A stretch of DNA of 35,763 bases from Streptomyces thermovulgaris (lineage in GTDB: Bacteria > Actinomycetota > Actinomycetes > Streptomycetales > Streptomycetaceae). The position numbers and the translations under genes are program-made. How positions within the stretch are numbered: position 1 is the first letter of the stretch; each line of letters starts with the position of its first letter. Shown in pieces: positions 18,901-25,839 of the stretch. Location of the stretch: positions 545 through 36,307 of the forward strand of contig NZ_MUME01000008.1 in assembly GCF_002155915.1 (NCBI RefSeq), written 5' to 3'. The notes under the pieces are model-generated. The model did not search any database. It was not told the origin of the DNA and saw nothing but the letters and a program-made list of their open reading frames with translations.

Positions 18901-19039
18901 CGTAGAACACCCACTCGGGGCGGCCCTCGGACTGCTCCAGGCTCTTGGCAAAGATCTTCTGCTCGCGCCAGAAGTCGAGCACGGCGTGCTCGAGCGCGGG
19001 CAGGTCGATCTGAGCGGGCACCTGACGGTACTGCGTCAT
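15908..19039 (-). CDS. ileS: IleRS, isoleucyl-tRNA synthetase (eukaryote-like type 2), with altered HIGH motif
   Basis: This class Ia synthetase charges tRNA-Ile in the cytoplasm. Its 1043 residues fit the longer, eukaryote-like IleRS type, which tends to be mupirocin-tolerant. The N-terminal YEGPPTANGMPG leads into G57-A58-H59-H60, where class I enzymes normally have H-x-G-H. The second signature KMSKH is at 596-600. The Cys-rich CWRCHTALLYYAQPSW and WDCHGLPVELAVEKELGF lie in the expected CP1 and Rossmann regions. ATG 19039 has GGAGGA six bases upstream, and that ribosome-binding site forms part of the T-box sequestering hairpin. The gene is alone on its strand here and ends in its own terminator. 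Confidence 0.95.
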   Translation of the reverse strand: MTQYRQVPAQIDLPALEHAVLDFWREQKIFAKSLEQSEGRPEWVFYEGPPTANGMPGAHHIEARVFKDVFPRFRTMRGYHVTRKAGWDCHGLPVELAVEKELGFTGKQDIEKYGIAEFNAKCRESVLRHTDAFAELTTRMGYWVDLDDAYVTMDPEYIDSVWWSLKEIFNKGLLVQDHRVAPWCPRCGTGLSDHELAQGYETVVDPSVYVRFPLTSGPLAGRASLLVWTTTPWTLVSNTAVAAHPEVTYVVATNGEEQLVVAEPLLGKALGEGWEPTGETFTGAEMERWTYRRPFELVEFPEPAHFVVTAEYVTTEDGTGLVHQSPAFGEDDLKVCRSYGLPVVNPVRPDGTFEEDLPLVGGVFFKKADEKLTEDLAERGLLFRHLPYEHSYPHCWRCHTALLYYAQPSWYIRTTAIKDQLLAENEKTTWFPSNVKHGRYGDWLNNNIDWALSRNRYWGTPLPIWRCEDGHLTCVGSRAELTELTGTDQSALDPHRPFIDEVAFPCPQCGRTATRVPEVIDAWYDSGSMPFAQWGYPYKNKELFESRYPAQFICEAIDQTRGWFYTLMAVGTLVFGRSSYENVVCLGHILAEDGRKMSKHLGNVLQPIPLMDQHGADAVRWFMAAGGSPWAARRVGHGTIQEVVRKTLLTYWNTVAFQALYARTSGWAPSEADPAPADRPLLDRWLLGELHGLTDQVTQALEGYDTQRAGKLLSAFIDDLSNWYVRRSRRRFWQGEKAALRTLHEVLETLTRLMAPITPFITERVWQDLVVPVTPGAPESVHLATWPEADLSAVDPELSQQMALVRRLVELGRATRAESGVKTRQPLKRALIAAAGFESLGQELRAQIAEELNVSSLASLSEVGGSLVDTTAKANFRALGKRFGKRVQDVAKAIANADAAALSLALREGTASVEVDGETITLSPDEVIITETPREGWSVASDAGATVALDLEITEELRRAGLARDAIRLIQEARKNSGLDVADRIALRWTSADPATVAALSEHAGLIAEEVLATDFARGEGDDTFGEAFTDEGLSLTFRLRKA

Positions 19040-19340
19040 CGATCTTCCTCCGGCGGATGTCCTGCCTTCCGTCGGAGGGACGAGAGCTTTGCTGCCTCAC
19101 GCCGCGTGCGGCGCGCTCCCGCGGTACCACCCTCCTTGGCCCCCCGGTGCGCCGTACGCTCCGGTGAACCCCCTCATTGGAATCGCGAAGCCGGTTCTAC
19201 TGACCCTCGGGCTGCCCCTCGGGCGTTCTTCCGGCGGCTCCGGGGTGATCTTCACGTCGCGCTCGCCCCCGGGCTCCCACCGTCCCCGGGTCGCTCTGGG
19301 CTGCGTACGGCGCTACTCGTCCCCATCAACGCTTTTCGCT
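19040..19340 (-). promoter_or_regulatory. T-box riboswitch, translational class, controlling ileS
   Basis: The ileS leader, read on the minus strand, contains AGGGTGGTACCGCGG, the T-box sequence. UGGU at 19129-19126 can pair with the ACCA end of uncharged tRNA-Ile. An AUC isoleucine codon at 19249-19247 lies in GTGAAGATCACCCCGG, fitting the specifier loop. The leader starts with GCGTTGATGGGGACGAGTA, typical of actinobacterial T-box stem I. There is no terminator. Instead CCCUCC (19079-19074) can pair either with GGAGGG beside the T-box (19135-19130) or with the ileS Shine-Dalgarno. Uncharged tRNA-Ile should therefore free the ribosome-binding site. Translational ileS T-boxes are established in other actinobacteria. 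Confidence 0.92.
19047..19078 (-). promoter_or_regulatory. Shine-Dalgarno sequestering hairpin of the ileS T-box
   Basis: CCTCCGACGG (19078-19069) pairs with CCGCCGGAGG (19056-19047), with one A-C mismatch and a 12-base loop. The 3' arm holds most of the ileS ribosome-binding site GGAGGA (19051-19046). This is the OFF structure and is mutually exclusive with the tRNA-stabilised T-box helix. Confidence 0.8.
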
Positions 19341-19346
19341 CCGCCC

Positions 19347-19352
19347 AGTGTA
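19347..19352 (-). promoter_or_regulatory. candidate -10 of the ileS T-box transcript
   Basis: TACACT on the minus strand lies just upstream of the apparent first base of the T-box leader (about 19340). No good -35 is visible at 17-19 bases upstream. The remaining 260 bases up to the divergent zinc-finger gene hold no other clear element except a TCACA-ATA-TGTGA palindrome at 19588-19600. Confidence 0.45.
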
Positions 19353-19613
19353 CGGCGCCCGAAGGACGGCGGCCGACCGGTTTCCCCGGACGGGCACTGA
19401 CCCGAATGGCGTGGTGGAGGCGTTCGGACCGCAGGAAGCGCGGCTGAACGGATTACCCGGCGAAGAGCTGGGCACAACGCATTCATGTCGGTCCCGCGGC
19501 ACGTGCGGGGCGGGCGGATCGGGCGGCGTGCCCCGTTGCCGCGGGACTCGAGTCGATTTATCGTCCCAGCACGATTCGCGAACAAGATCACAATATGTGA
19601 AGGGGCCGCGGCC

Positions 19614-20507
19614 ATGGTGGCGAAGAAGACCGCCGAGCAGTCGGCGTCCGGCAGGTCCCGGAGCACCGGTGCCACCGGCGACGAGGTCGGAAGGCCCACT
19701 CGGGCGGTGGCCCGAGCCACGGCCGCGAAGGAGGCGGCGGCCATGAGGAAACCGCCCGCAGCAGGGTCCGCCGGGGCCGCGCAGGCATCCTCTGCGCAGG
19801 GCAGGCGGAGGACGGCTGCGAAGACGACGGACGCGAGGAGGACCGGGGCGGCGCAGCCCCCGCCGGAGCGGACCGCGCCGGGGACACCGGACCCGAAGGA
19901 GCCGGCGGAGGAGAGGTCCGCCCGCAGGGAGCCCCGCACCCGGGGCGCCGGCAGGAGCACCGGCAGGAAGAGCACGGCCAAGAAGACGGGCGCGGCGCGG
20001 GCCGCACGGCAGACGGGAGCCACGACGGTGGTTGCGAAGAAGACGTCCGAGACGGCCGCGACGGAGAAGACCGCCGTCCCCAAGGCGCGCATCGCCGCGG
20101 TGGTGGACCCGGCCGACCTCCCCGTGCGTCCGGGCGAGGACCCCTGGACCCCGGAGGAGGTCGCCGAGGCGCGCGCGGAGCTGCAGTCCGAGACGGAACG
20201 GCTGCGCAGCGAGATCAGCTCCTCCGAGGCGTCCCTCGCGGGCCTGATGCGGGACTCCGGCGACGGCGCGGGGGACGACCAGGCCGACACCGGTACCAAG
20301 AACATCACGCGTGAGCACGAGATGGCGCTGACCGCCAACGCGCGTGAGATGCTCACCCAGACCGAGCGTGCCCTGCAACGGCTCGACGCGGGCACCTACG
20401 GTCTGTGCGAGAACTGCGGCAACCCCATCGGCAAGGCCCGTATGCGGGCCTTCTCGCGGGCCACCCTGTGCGTGGAGTGCAAGCAGAAGCAGGAACGCCG
20501 GTACTGA
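19614..20507 (+). CDS. TraR/DksA-type zinc-finger protein with long histone-like N-terminal tail
   Basis: The 297-residue product has two parts. Residues 1 to about 170 are low-complexity, rich in Ala, Lys, Arg, Thr and Gly, with AKK and RK clusters like histone-H1 tails ([27 protein letters not shown]). Residues about 178-297 form a DksA-like coiled-coil hairpin ([21 protein letters not shown]) and a four-cysteine zinc finger, C265-x2-C268 and C286-x2-C289. DksA/TraR proteins insert a coiled coil into the RNA polymerase secondary channel, but a role here is inferred only. ATG 19614 is chosen for AAGGGG nine bases upstream; an in-frame start at 19485 lacks support. Divergent from ileS, upstream of lspA. 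Confidence 0.85.
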   Translation: MVAKKTAEQSASGRSRSTGATGDEVGRPTRAVARATAAKEAAAMRKPPAAGSAGAAQASSAQGRRRTAAKTTDARRTGAAQPPPERTAPGTPDPKEPAEERSARREPRTRGAGRSTGRKSTAKKTGAARAARQTGATTVVAKKTSETAATEKTAVPKARIAAVVDPADLPVRPGEDPWTPEEVAEARAELQSETERLRSEISSSEASLAGLMRDSGDGAGDDQADTGTKNITREHEMALTANAREMLTQTERALQRLDAGTYGLCENCGNPIGKARMRAFSRATLCVECKQKQERRY

Positions 20508-20568
20508 TCGTCCTTCGAGGGGTGCCGTAGTCTCGTCCTCAGTCAGGTACCTAGGTCGAGGGACTCAC

Positions 20569-21477
20569 GTGGCAGAGGCGGAGCGCATCATCGGTACGCC
20601 GGACACCCCGCACGCAGCAGGGGACGAGCAGGAGAGGCCGGGCGGGAGCACCGTGCCCGGCCGGCCGTCCGGGGCCGAGGGGGCACAGGCCCCGGCCGAC
20701 GGCCCCGGCACCGACGGTACGGCGGGGGAGAACAAGGAGAACAAGGAGGACGAGGAGAGCGGGGCGGCCGAGGAGGCCAGGACGGCCACGGCGGTCAAGA
20801 CGGCCGAGAAGGACGCGAAGGCCGAGACGGGCGAGACAGCCGGGACGACCGGGGCGGACGAGGACCGGAAGGCCGGGTCCGCCGGGGCGGCAGGGGCGCC
20901 CGAGGCGTCCGGGACACCCGCTTCTTCCTCCTCCACGGACTCCTCCCGCACGGACGAGCCACAGGACGCCGCCGCGGCGGCCCGGCCCCGCGGCCCGCGC
21001 CGGATCGCCGTGCTGTTCGTGGTCGCCGCCGTCGCCTACGCCCTGGACCTGATCAGCAAGATGATCGTGGTCGCCAAGCTGGAGCACCGCCCGCCGATCC
21101 GTCTCATCGGCGACTGGCTGCAGCTGGAGGCGATCCGCAACGCGGGCGCGGCCTTCGGCTTCGGGGAGGCCTTCACCGTGATCTTCACGGTCATCGCGGC
21201 CGTCGTGATCGTGGTGATCGTCCGTCTCGCCCGCAAGCTCTACAGCGTGCCCTGGGCCATCGCGCTCGGCCTGCTGCTCGGCGGTGCGCTGGGCAACCTC
21301 ACCGACCGGATCTTCCGTGCGCCCGGTGTCTTCGAGGGCGCGGTCGTCGACTTCATCTCGCCCAAGCACTTCGCCGTCTTCAACCTCGCCGACTCGGCGA
21401 TCGTCTGCGGCGGCATCCTGATCGTGCTGCTCTCCTTCCGGGGCCTGGACCCGGACGGGACCGTCCACAAGGACTGA
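20569..21477 (+). CDS. lspA: LspA, lipoprotein signal peptidase II, with a long disordered N-terminal extension
   Basis: LspA cleaves the signal peptides of diacylglyceryl-modified prolipoproteins in the membrane. The enzymatic part is residues about 144-302, with four membrane segments. [11 protein letters not shown] is at 190-200. The catalytic aspartates are D261 in VVDFISPK and D275 in FNLADSAIV. It is preceded by about 140 residues rich in Ala, Gly, Glu, Asp and Thr with no hydrophobic stretch, making the protein 302 residues against about 160-200 for the family. GTG 20569 has GAGGGA at suitable spacing, so the extension appears to be translated. The gap of 61 bases from the zinc-finger gene suggests co-transcription. 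Confidence 0.92.
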   Translation: MAEAERIIGTPDTPHAAGDEQERPGGSTVPGRPSGAEGAQAPADGPGTDGTAGENKENKEDEESGAAEEARTATAVKTAEKDAKAETGETAGTTGADEDRKAGSAGAAGAPEASGTPASSSSTDSSRTDEPQDAAAAARPRGPRRIAVLFVVAAVAYALDLISKMIVVAKLEHRPPIRLIGDWLQLEAIRNAGAAFGFGEAFTVIFTVIAAVVIVVIVRLARKLYSVPWAIALGLLLGGALGNLTDRIFRAPGVFEGAVVDFISPKHFAVFNLADSAIVCGGILIVLLSFRGLDPDGTVHKD

Positions 21478-21496
21478 GGGCCGGACCGGGGGCCGA

Positions 21497-21513
21497 GGCC
21501 GCCCGAGGCGGCC
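21497..21513 (+). terminator. possible terminator after lspA
   Basis: GGCCGC and GCGGCC form a 6-bp stem around a 5-base loop, 20 bases after the lspA stop. It is flanked by two copies of GGCCGGACCGGGG that could stabilise larger folds. It is weak in isolation. Confidence 0.35.
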
Positions 21514-21559
21514 GGACCGGGGCCCGGCAGGCGCGTACGGAGCCCTCCGGTCCGTCCGG

Positions 21560-21565
21560 CATACT
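21560..21565 (+). promoter_or_regulatory. possible leaderless promoter -10 for rluD
   Basis: CATACT ends 7 bases before the GTG at 21573, so transcription could start at the initiation codon. There is no recognisable ribosome-binding site beyond GGGG directly before the GTG, and no clear -35. Confidence 0.3.
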
Positions 21566-21572
21566 CGACGGG

Positions 21573-22517
21573 GTGAGCACGATTCCCGAGATCCGTACCC
21601 TGCCTGTGCCCGACGGCCTGGAGGGCGAGCGCGTCGACGCCGCCATCTCCCGTATGTTCGGTTTCTCCCGTACGAAGGCGGCGGAGCTGGCCGCCGCGGG
21701 CAAGGTGCTGGTCGACGGCGCGGTGGTCGGCAAGTCCGAGCGGGTGCGCGGCGGGGCCTGGCTCGAGGTCGAGATGCCGCAGGCGCCCGCGCCCGTGCGC
21801 GTCGTCGCCGAGCCGGTCGAGGGCATGGAGATCGTGCACGACGACGAGGACGTCGTCGTGATCGCCAAGCCGGTCGGCGTCGCCGCCCACCCCAGCCCCG
21901 GCTGGTCCGGGCCGACGGTCGTCGGCGGTCTCGCCGCCGCCGGCTACCGCATCGCGACGTCCGGTGCCGCCGAGCGCCAGGGCATCGTGCACCGCCTGGA
22001 CGTCGGCACCTCCGGCCTGATGGTGGTGGCCAAGTCCGAGTACGCGTACACGTCGCTCAAGCGCCAGTTCAAGGAGCGCACCGTCGACAAGCGCTACCAC
22101 GCCCTCGTCCAGGGTCACCCGGACCCGACCAGCGGCACCATCGACGCCCCCATCGGCCGGCATCCGACCCACGACTACAAGTGGGCGGTCACCGCCGACG
22201 GCAAGCCCTCCGTCACCCACTACGACCTGATCGAGGCCTTCCGCGCGGCCTCCCTGCTCGACATCAAGCTGGAGACCGGCCGCACCCACCAGATCCGCGT
22301 CCACATGTCCGCCTACCGCCACCCCTGCGTCGGCGACCTGACCTACGGGGCCGACCCCACGCTCGCCCGGCGGCTCGGGCTCACCCGCCAGTGGCTGCAC
22401 GCCGTGCGGCTCGGCTTCGAGCACCCCGCCGACGGCCGGTGGGTGGAGTTCACCAGCGACTACCCCGAGGACCTGCGGAAGGCCCTGGACCAGGTCCGTG
22501 AGGAGACCTACGCGTGA
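21573..22517 (+). CDS. rluD: RluD-family 23S rRNA pseudouridine synthase
   Basis: This RluA/RluD-family enzyme converts uridines of 23S rRNA to pseudouridine. The 314-residue product has an N-terminal S4 RNA-binding domain (about 17-75, with [22 protein letters not shown]). The catalytic domain carries [19 protein letters not shown] with the catalytic aspartate D143, the variant RLDVGTSG still matching the family RLDxx[29 protein letters not shown] and [14 protein letters not shown] follow. The start GTG 21573 may be leaderless. The stop overlaps the GTG of the next gene (GTGA), tying an acetyltransferase to it. Exact target uridines cannot be told from sequence. Confidence 0.92.
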   Translation: MSTIPEIRTLPVPDGLEGERVDAAISRMFGFSRTKAAELAAAGKVLVDGAVVGKSERVRGGAWLEVEMPQAPAPVRVVAEPVEGMEIVHDDEDVVVIAKPVGVAAHPSPGWSGPTVVGGLAAAGYRIATSGAAERQGIVHRLDVGTSGLMVVAKSEYAYTSLKRQFKERTVDKRYHALVQGHPDPTSGTIDAPIGRHPTHDYKWAVTADGKPSVTHYDLIEAFRAASLLDIKLETGRTHQIRVHMSAYRHPCVGDLTYGADPTLARRLGLTRQWLHAVRLGFEHPADGRWVEFTSDYPEDLRKALDQVREETYA

Positions 22518-22981
22518 GCGCGCCGTACACGGTGCGCGTCGCCGAGGACGTCGCCGACCGGGAGGCCTGCCTCGCGGTGCGCAAGGAGGTCTTCGTCGTC
22601 GAGCAGGGCGTCCCGCAGGACCTCGAGTACGACGCCCACGACGCCGGGGCCGTGCATGTGCTGGCGGTCCGCGAGGACGGCGTACCGCTCGGCACCGGGC
22701 GGCTGCTGCACGGCGAGGCCGCCGCCGCCCGGACCGGCGGGGACGAGTCGGCCGGCTCCCTGGGGCGGCTCGCCGTCGTCCGGGAGGCACGCGGGCGGGG
22801 CATCGGCGCGGCCCTGGTGCGCGCCCTGGAGGAGGCGGCCCGCGCGCGTGGCCTCACGGCGGTGGACCTGCATGCGCAGACCCATGCGCTCGGCTTCTAC
22901 GAGCGGCTGGGATACACGGCGTACGGGCCGGAGTTCTCCGAGGCGGGCATCCCGCACCGGGCGATGCGGCGCACGGTGTAG
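22514..22981 (+). CDS. GNAT-family N-acetyltransferase
   Basis: This is a 155-residue single-domain acetyltransferase. The acetyl-CoA loop is seen in [20 protein letters not shown] (residues about 78-97, with the RGRGIG motif), and the C-terminal beta-bulge region in [21 protein letters not shown]. The start [19 protein letters not shown] and the end [10 protein letters not shown] resemble the ElaA-like GNAT subgroup. The substrate is unknown. GTG 22514 overlaps the rluD stop, so the two are translationally coupled. A GC-rich hairpin follows 22 bases after the stop. Confidence 0.88.
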   Translation: MSAPYTVRVAEDVADREACLAVRKEVFVVEQGVPQDLEYDAHDAGAVHVLAVREDGVPLGTGRLLHGEAAAARTGGDESAGSLGRLAVVREARGRGIGAALVRALEEAARARGLTAVDLHAQTHALGFYERLGYTAYGPEFSEAGIPHRAMRRTV

Positions 22982-23002
22982 ACCCGGTGCCGGGGGCGTC
23001 CG

Positions 23003-23043
23003 GCGCTCCCCGGCCCGCGGCCGGGCACCGGCCCGGGGAGCGC
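23003..23043 (+). terminator. terminator after the rluD-GNAT pair
   Basis: GCGCTCCCCGG (23003-23013) and CCGGGGAGCGC (23033-23043) form a perfect 11-bp stem. The 19-base loop is itself GC-rich and can fold further. It lies between the acetyltransferase stop and the SDR gene. Confidence 0.6.
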
Positions 23044-23107
23044 GGTGCGGACCGGGCACCACGCGTCCGGGCGTGCGCGCCTCGCGGTGGCCCGCGGCCG
23101 GCGTGGG

Positions 23108-23113
23108 TACGCT
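23108..23113 (+). promoter_or_regulatory. leaderless promoter -10 for the SDR gene
   Basis: TACGCT is followed by six bases and then ATG 23120. No ribosome-binding site precedes that ATG. This is the classic layout of a Streptomyces leaderless transcript. No clear -35 is seen. Confidence 0.45.
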
Positions 23114-23119
23114 CGGACC

Positions 23120-23860
23120 ATGAGTCGCAACGTCGTCATCAGCGGGGGCGGCACGGGGATCGGACTCGCCGCGGCACGGGCCTTCGCGGACGGCGGGGAC
23201 CAGGTCCTGCTGCTCGGACGGCGGGAGGAGGTGCTGCGCCGGGCCCGGGTGCCGGGCGCGCTGACGTGCGCCGCCGATCTGAGCGACGTGGCGGGCGTGC
23301 GGAAGGCCGCCCGGTTCGTGGCCGACGAACTCGGGGCGGTGGACGTGCTGATCCACAGCGCCGGGGGATCGGGACGGCTGGAGCCGCAGGTGGAGCGGGA
23401 CGATCCGCTCGACCGCGTCGCCGACCACTGGCTGGTCAACTTCCGGCTCAACACCCTGACCGCCGTGCTGCTCACCGAGGCCCTGGAGGACCGGCTCGCC
23501 GAGCCGGGCGGCCGGGTGCTGTTCCTCAGCTCCATCGCCGCGTACCGGGGCTCGGGCAGCAGCGCCTACGCCGCCTCCAAGGCCGCCCTGCACCCCTACG
23601 CCCACGCCCTGGCCCGCCGGCTGGGCCCGCGCGGCATCACGGTGAACGTGGTCGCGCCGGGGTACGTCGAGGACACCGGTTTCTTCGGCGAGGGGCTGGA
23701 CGAGGCCCGGCGTGCGGAGCTGATCGCCGAGACCTCCACCAGGCGCGCGGGAACCCCGGGCGACGTCGCCGCCACCCTCCACTGGCTGGCCTCCCCGGCC
23801 GCCGCCCACATCACCTCCCAGATCATCCAGGTCAACGGCGGCGCGGAACGCGGCCACTGA
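23120..23860 (+). CDS. short-chain dehydrogenase/reductase
   Basis: This is a classical SDR of 246 residues. The nucleotide-binding motif GGGTGIG is at 9-15. The structural CAADLSD follows, and a variant NAG-type motif appears as HSAGG (79-83). The catalytic residues are S137/S138, Y150 and K154 (SSAYAASK). The C-terminus has the PGYVEDTGFF and INVNGG-like QVNGGAER typical of FabG-like enzymes. An arginine near position 34 (LLGRREE) favours NADP(H), but this is inference. The substrate is unknown. ATG 23120 appears leaderless. Two copies of CCGGCAGGGGCT (23893 and 23912) lie in the convergent gap after the gene. Confidence 0.9.
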   Translation: MSRNVVISGGGTGIGLAAARAFADGGDQVLLLGRREEVLRRARVPGALTCAADLSDVAGVRKAARFVADELGAVDVLIHSAGGSGRLEPQVERDDPLDRVADHWLVNFRLNTLTAVLLTEALEDRLAEPGGRVLFLSSIAAYRGSGSSAYAASKAALHPYAHALARRLGPRGITVNVVAPGYVEDTGFFGEGLDEARRAELIAETSTRRAGTPGDVAATLHWLASPAAAHITSQIIQVNGGAERGH

Positions 23861-23936
23861 GCCCGCCTCGCCCGCCGTCCCCGCCGTTTCCGCCGGCAGG
23901 GGCTCCGAGCACCGGCAGGGGCTGCGGAGCGGGGCT

Positions 23937-25112
23937 TCAGGACAGGGACTCCGCGGCCCGGCCGCTGCCCTGCCGACGGCCGTCCCCCCGGTCGGCCGCG
24001 GCCCGTTCCCGGCCATCGGAGGAAGGCCGCTCGGCGCCGTCGCGGAACGGGGAGTGGTGGCCGGGGCAGCCCAGGGACGGTGCCACGTCGGCCGTGTTGA
24101 TGCGGGGGAGGGCGTAGGGGTGGTGGGCGACGAGCCAGCGCAGAAGCTGCTCGCGGACCGTGACACGGACCGTCCAGAGGTCGCTGCCGTCCTTCGCCGT
24201 CACCAGCGCGCGTACCTCCATCGTGGTCGGTGTCGTGTCCGTGACCACCAGGTTGTAGGCGCGGCCGTCCCAGGCCGGGCACTCGCGCAGGATGTCGCGC
24301 AGCTGCTCGCGCATCGCGTCCAGGGGCGCCGAGTGGTCCAGGTGGAAGAAGACCGTGCCGGTCATCTGCGAGCCGCCGCGGGACCAGTTCTCGAACGGCT
24401 TGGAGGTGAAGTACGAGACCGGCATGGTGATCCGGCGCTCGTCCCAGGTCCGTACCGTCAGGAAGGTCAGGGTGATCTCCTCGACCGTGCCCCACTCCCC
24501 CTCCACGACCACGGTGTCGCCGATCCGCACGAGGTCGCCGAAGGCGATCTGCAGCCCGGCGAACATATTGCTCAGGGTGGACTGCGCGGCGACACCGGCG
24601 ACGATGCCGAGGATGCCGGCCGAGGCCAGCAGCGAGGCGCCGGCCGCGCGCATCGCCGGAAAGACCAGCAGCATCGAGGCGGCGGCCACCACGATGACGG
24701 CCGCGGAGACCACGCGCATGATCAGCTCGATCTGTGTGCGCACCCGCCGCACCCGGGCCGGGTCCCGGTGCGCGTGGGCGCTGGCGTACCGCGAGTACGA
24801 GGTCTCGACGACCGCCGCCGCGATCCGGATCACCAGCCAGGCGGCCGACCCGATCAGCACCAGGGCCAGTGTCCGGCCGATGGCGACCCGGTGCTCCGCC
24901 GGCAGCCCCGCCTGGCCGTAGGAGCCGTTCAGCAGGGCGGCGCACAGCACGAGTTGATAGGGGACGCGGGTACGGCGCAGCAGACCCCACAGCGGGGTCT
25001 CGCGGTGGCGTTCGTCGGCCTTGCGCAGCAGCAGATCGGTGACCCAGCCGATGATCAGGGCCAGGACGACCGCGCCGCCGGTCACGATCAGCGGTCGGAG
25101 TATGTTCTCCAT
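23937..25112 (-). CDS. MscS-family mechanosensitive channel protein
   Basis: The 391-residue product has a hydrophobic N-terminal part with about four to five membrane segments (residues about 5-28, 51-65, 80-105, 130-155 and 160-185). The MscS core follows, with ASAGILGIVAGVAAQSTLSN for the pore helix and FAGLQIAFGDLVRIGDTVVV leading into the beta domain. GTVEEITLTFLTVRTWDERR and ITMPVSYF are also family-typical. Members open under membrane tension and release solutes on osmotic downshock. The last 45 residues are charged and low in complexity. The gene is convergent with the SDR gene and divergent from the dienelactone-hydrolase-like gene across 135 bases. ATG 25112 has only a weak ribosome-binding match. 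Confidence 0.9.
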   Translation of the reverse strand: MENILRPLIVTGGAVVLALIIGWVTDLLLRKADERHRETPLWGLLRRTRVPYQLVLCAALLNGSYGQAGLPAEHRVAIGRTLALVLIGSAAWLVIRIAAAVVETSYSRYASAHAHRDPARVRRVRTQIELIMRVVSAAVIVVAAASMLLVFPAMRAAGASLLASAGILGIVAGVAAQSTLSNMFAGLQIAFGDLVRIGDTVVVEGEWGTVEEITLTFLTVRTWDERRITMPVSYFTSKPFENWSRGGSQMTGTVFFHLDHSAPLDAMREQLRDILRECPAWDGRAYNLVVTDTTPTTMEVRALVTAKDGSDLWTVRVTVREQLLRWLVAHHPYALPRINTADVAPSLGCPGHHSPFRDGAERPSSDGRERAAADRGDGRRQGSGRAAESLS

Positions 25113-25247
25113 GCCCCGTGCCTACCATGCCCGGGTTCCCGACCGGCAACGTGCGGGCACGACCTGTGACATTCGTCCCTTTCCGCGCCGGTTTCCCGGT
25201 TCCGGCCGCGGGCCGGGGCTGTCGTACCCGGCTGGCACCATGGCCTC

Positions 25248-25826
25248 ATGAACATCATGCTCTTCCACTCGACCTACGGCCTCAGACCCGCGGTGCGGCA
25301 GGCGGCGGACCGGTTGCGCGCCGCCGGGCACACGGTGTGGACACCGGACCTCTTCGAAGGGCGCACCTTCGACTCGGTCGAGGAGGGCATGGCCTTCAAG
25401 GACGAGGTCGGCAAGGACGAGCTGCTCAAGCGGGCCGTGCTGGCCGCGGCGCCCTACTCGGAGCGGGGGCTGGTCTATGCCGGTTTCTCGCTGGGCGCGG
25501 CCGTCGCGCAGACCCTCGCCCTCGGCGACGACAAGGCACGCGGTCTGCTGCTTCTGCACGGCACCTCGGACATCGCGCCGAACGCCGGCGTGGACGGCCT
25601 GCCCGTCCAGCTGCACGTGGCCGAACCCGACCCGTTCGAGCCCGACGACTGGCTGACCGCCTGGTATCTGCAGATGGGCCGGATCGGCGCCGATGTGGAG
25701 GTCCACCGGTACCGGGGGGCGGGACACCTCTACACCGACCCCGAACTGCCGGACTACGACGAGGAGGCCGCCGAGGCCACCTGGCGGGTGGCACTCGGCT
25801 TCCTCGAGGAGCTCGGCGGGGCGTGA
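25248..25826 (+). CDS. dienelactone hydrolase family alpha/beta hydrolase
   Basis: This is a 192-residue alpha/beta hydrolase. The nucleophile elbow is GFSLG, with S81 in place of the cysteine of true dienelactone hydrolases. A family-typical histidine, H160, lies in YRGAGHLYTD. An acid, probably D128, lies in AEPDPFEPDDW. The N-terminal MNIMLFHSTYGL and RAAGHTVWTPDLFEGRT are typical of the DLH family. With a serine nucleophile it is more likely a general esterase than a chlorocatechol-pathway enzyme. It sits 13 bases from the convergent stop of phoD. A second ATG-like triplet 13 bases upstream is out of frame. Confidence 0.87.
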   Translation: MNIMLFHSTYGLRPAVRQAADRLRAAGHTVWTPDLFEGRTFDSVEEGMAFKDEVGKDELLKRAVLAAAPYSERGLVYAGFSLGAAVAQTLALGDDKARGLLLLHGTSDIAPNAGVDGLPVQLHVAEPDPFEPDDWLTAWYLQMGRIGADVEVHRYRGAGHLYTDPELPDYDEEAAEATWRVALGFLEELGGA

Positions 25827-25839
25827 GACACGCCGGGCC

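Noticed and set aside
16031..19447. 1138-codon open frame on the plus strand across ileS
   Set aside because: It is antisense to a fully recognisable IleRS, has random-looking Arg/Gly/Val-rich composition and runs through the T-box. It is a high-GC shadow frame.
19588..19600. TCACA-ATA-TGTGA palindrome before the zinc-finger gene as a CRP-type site
   Set aside because: The half-sites are in the opposite order to a CRP site (TGTGA-N6-TCACA) and the spacer is 3 bases. No regulator can be assigned.
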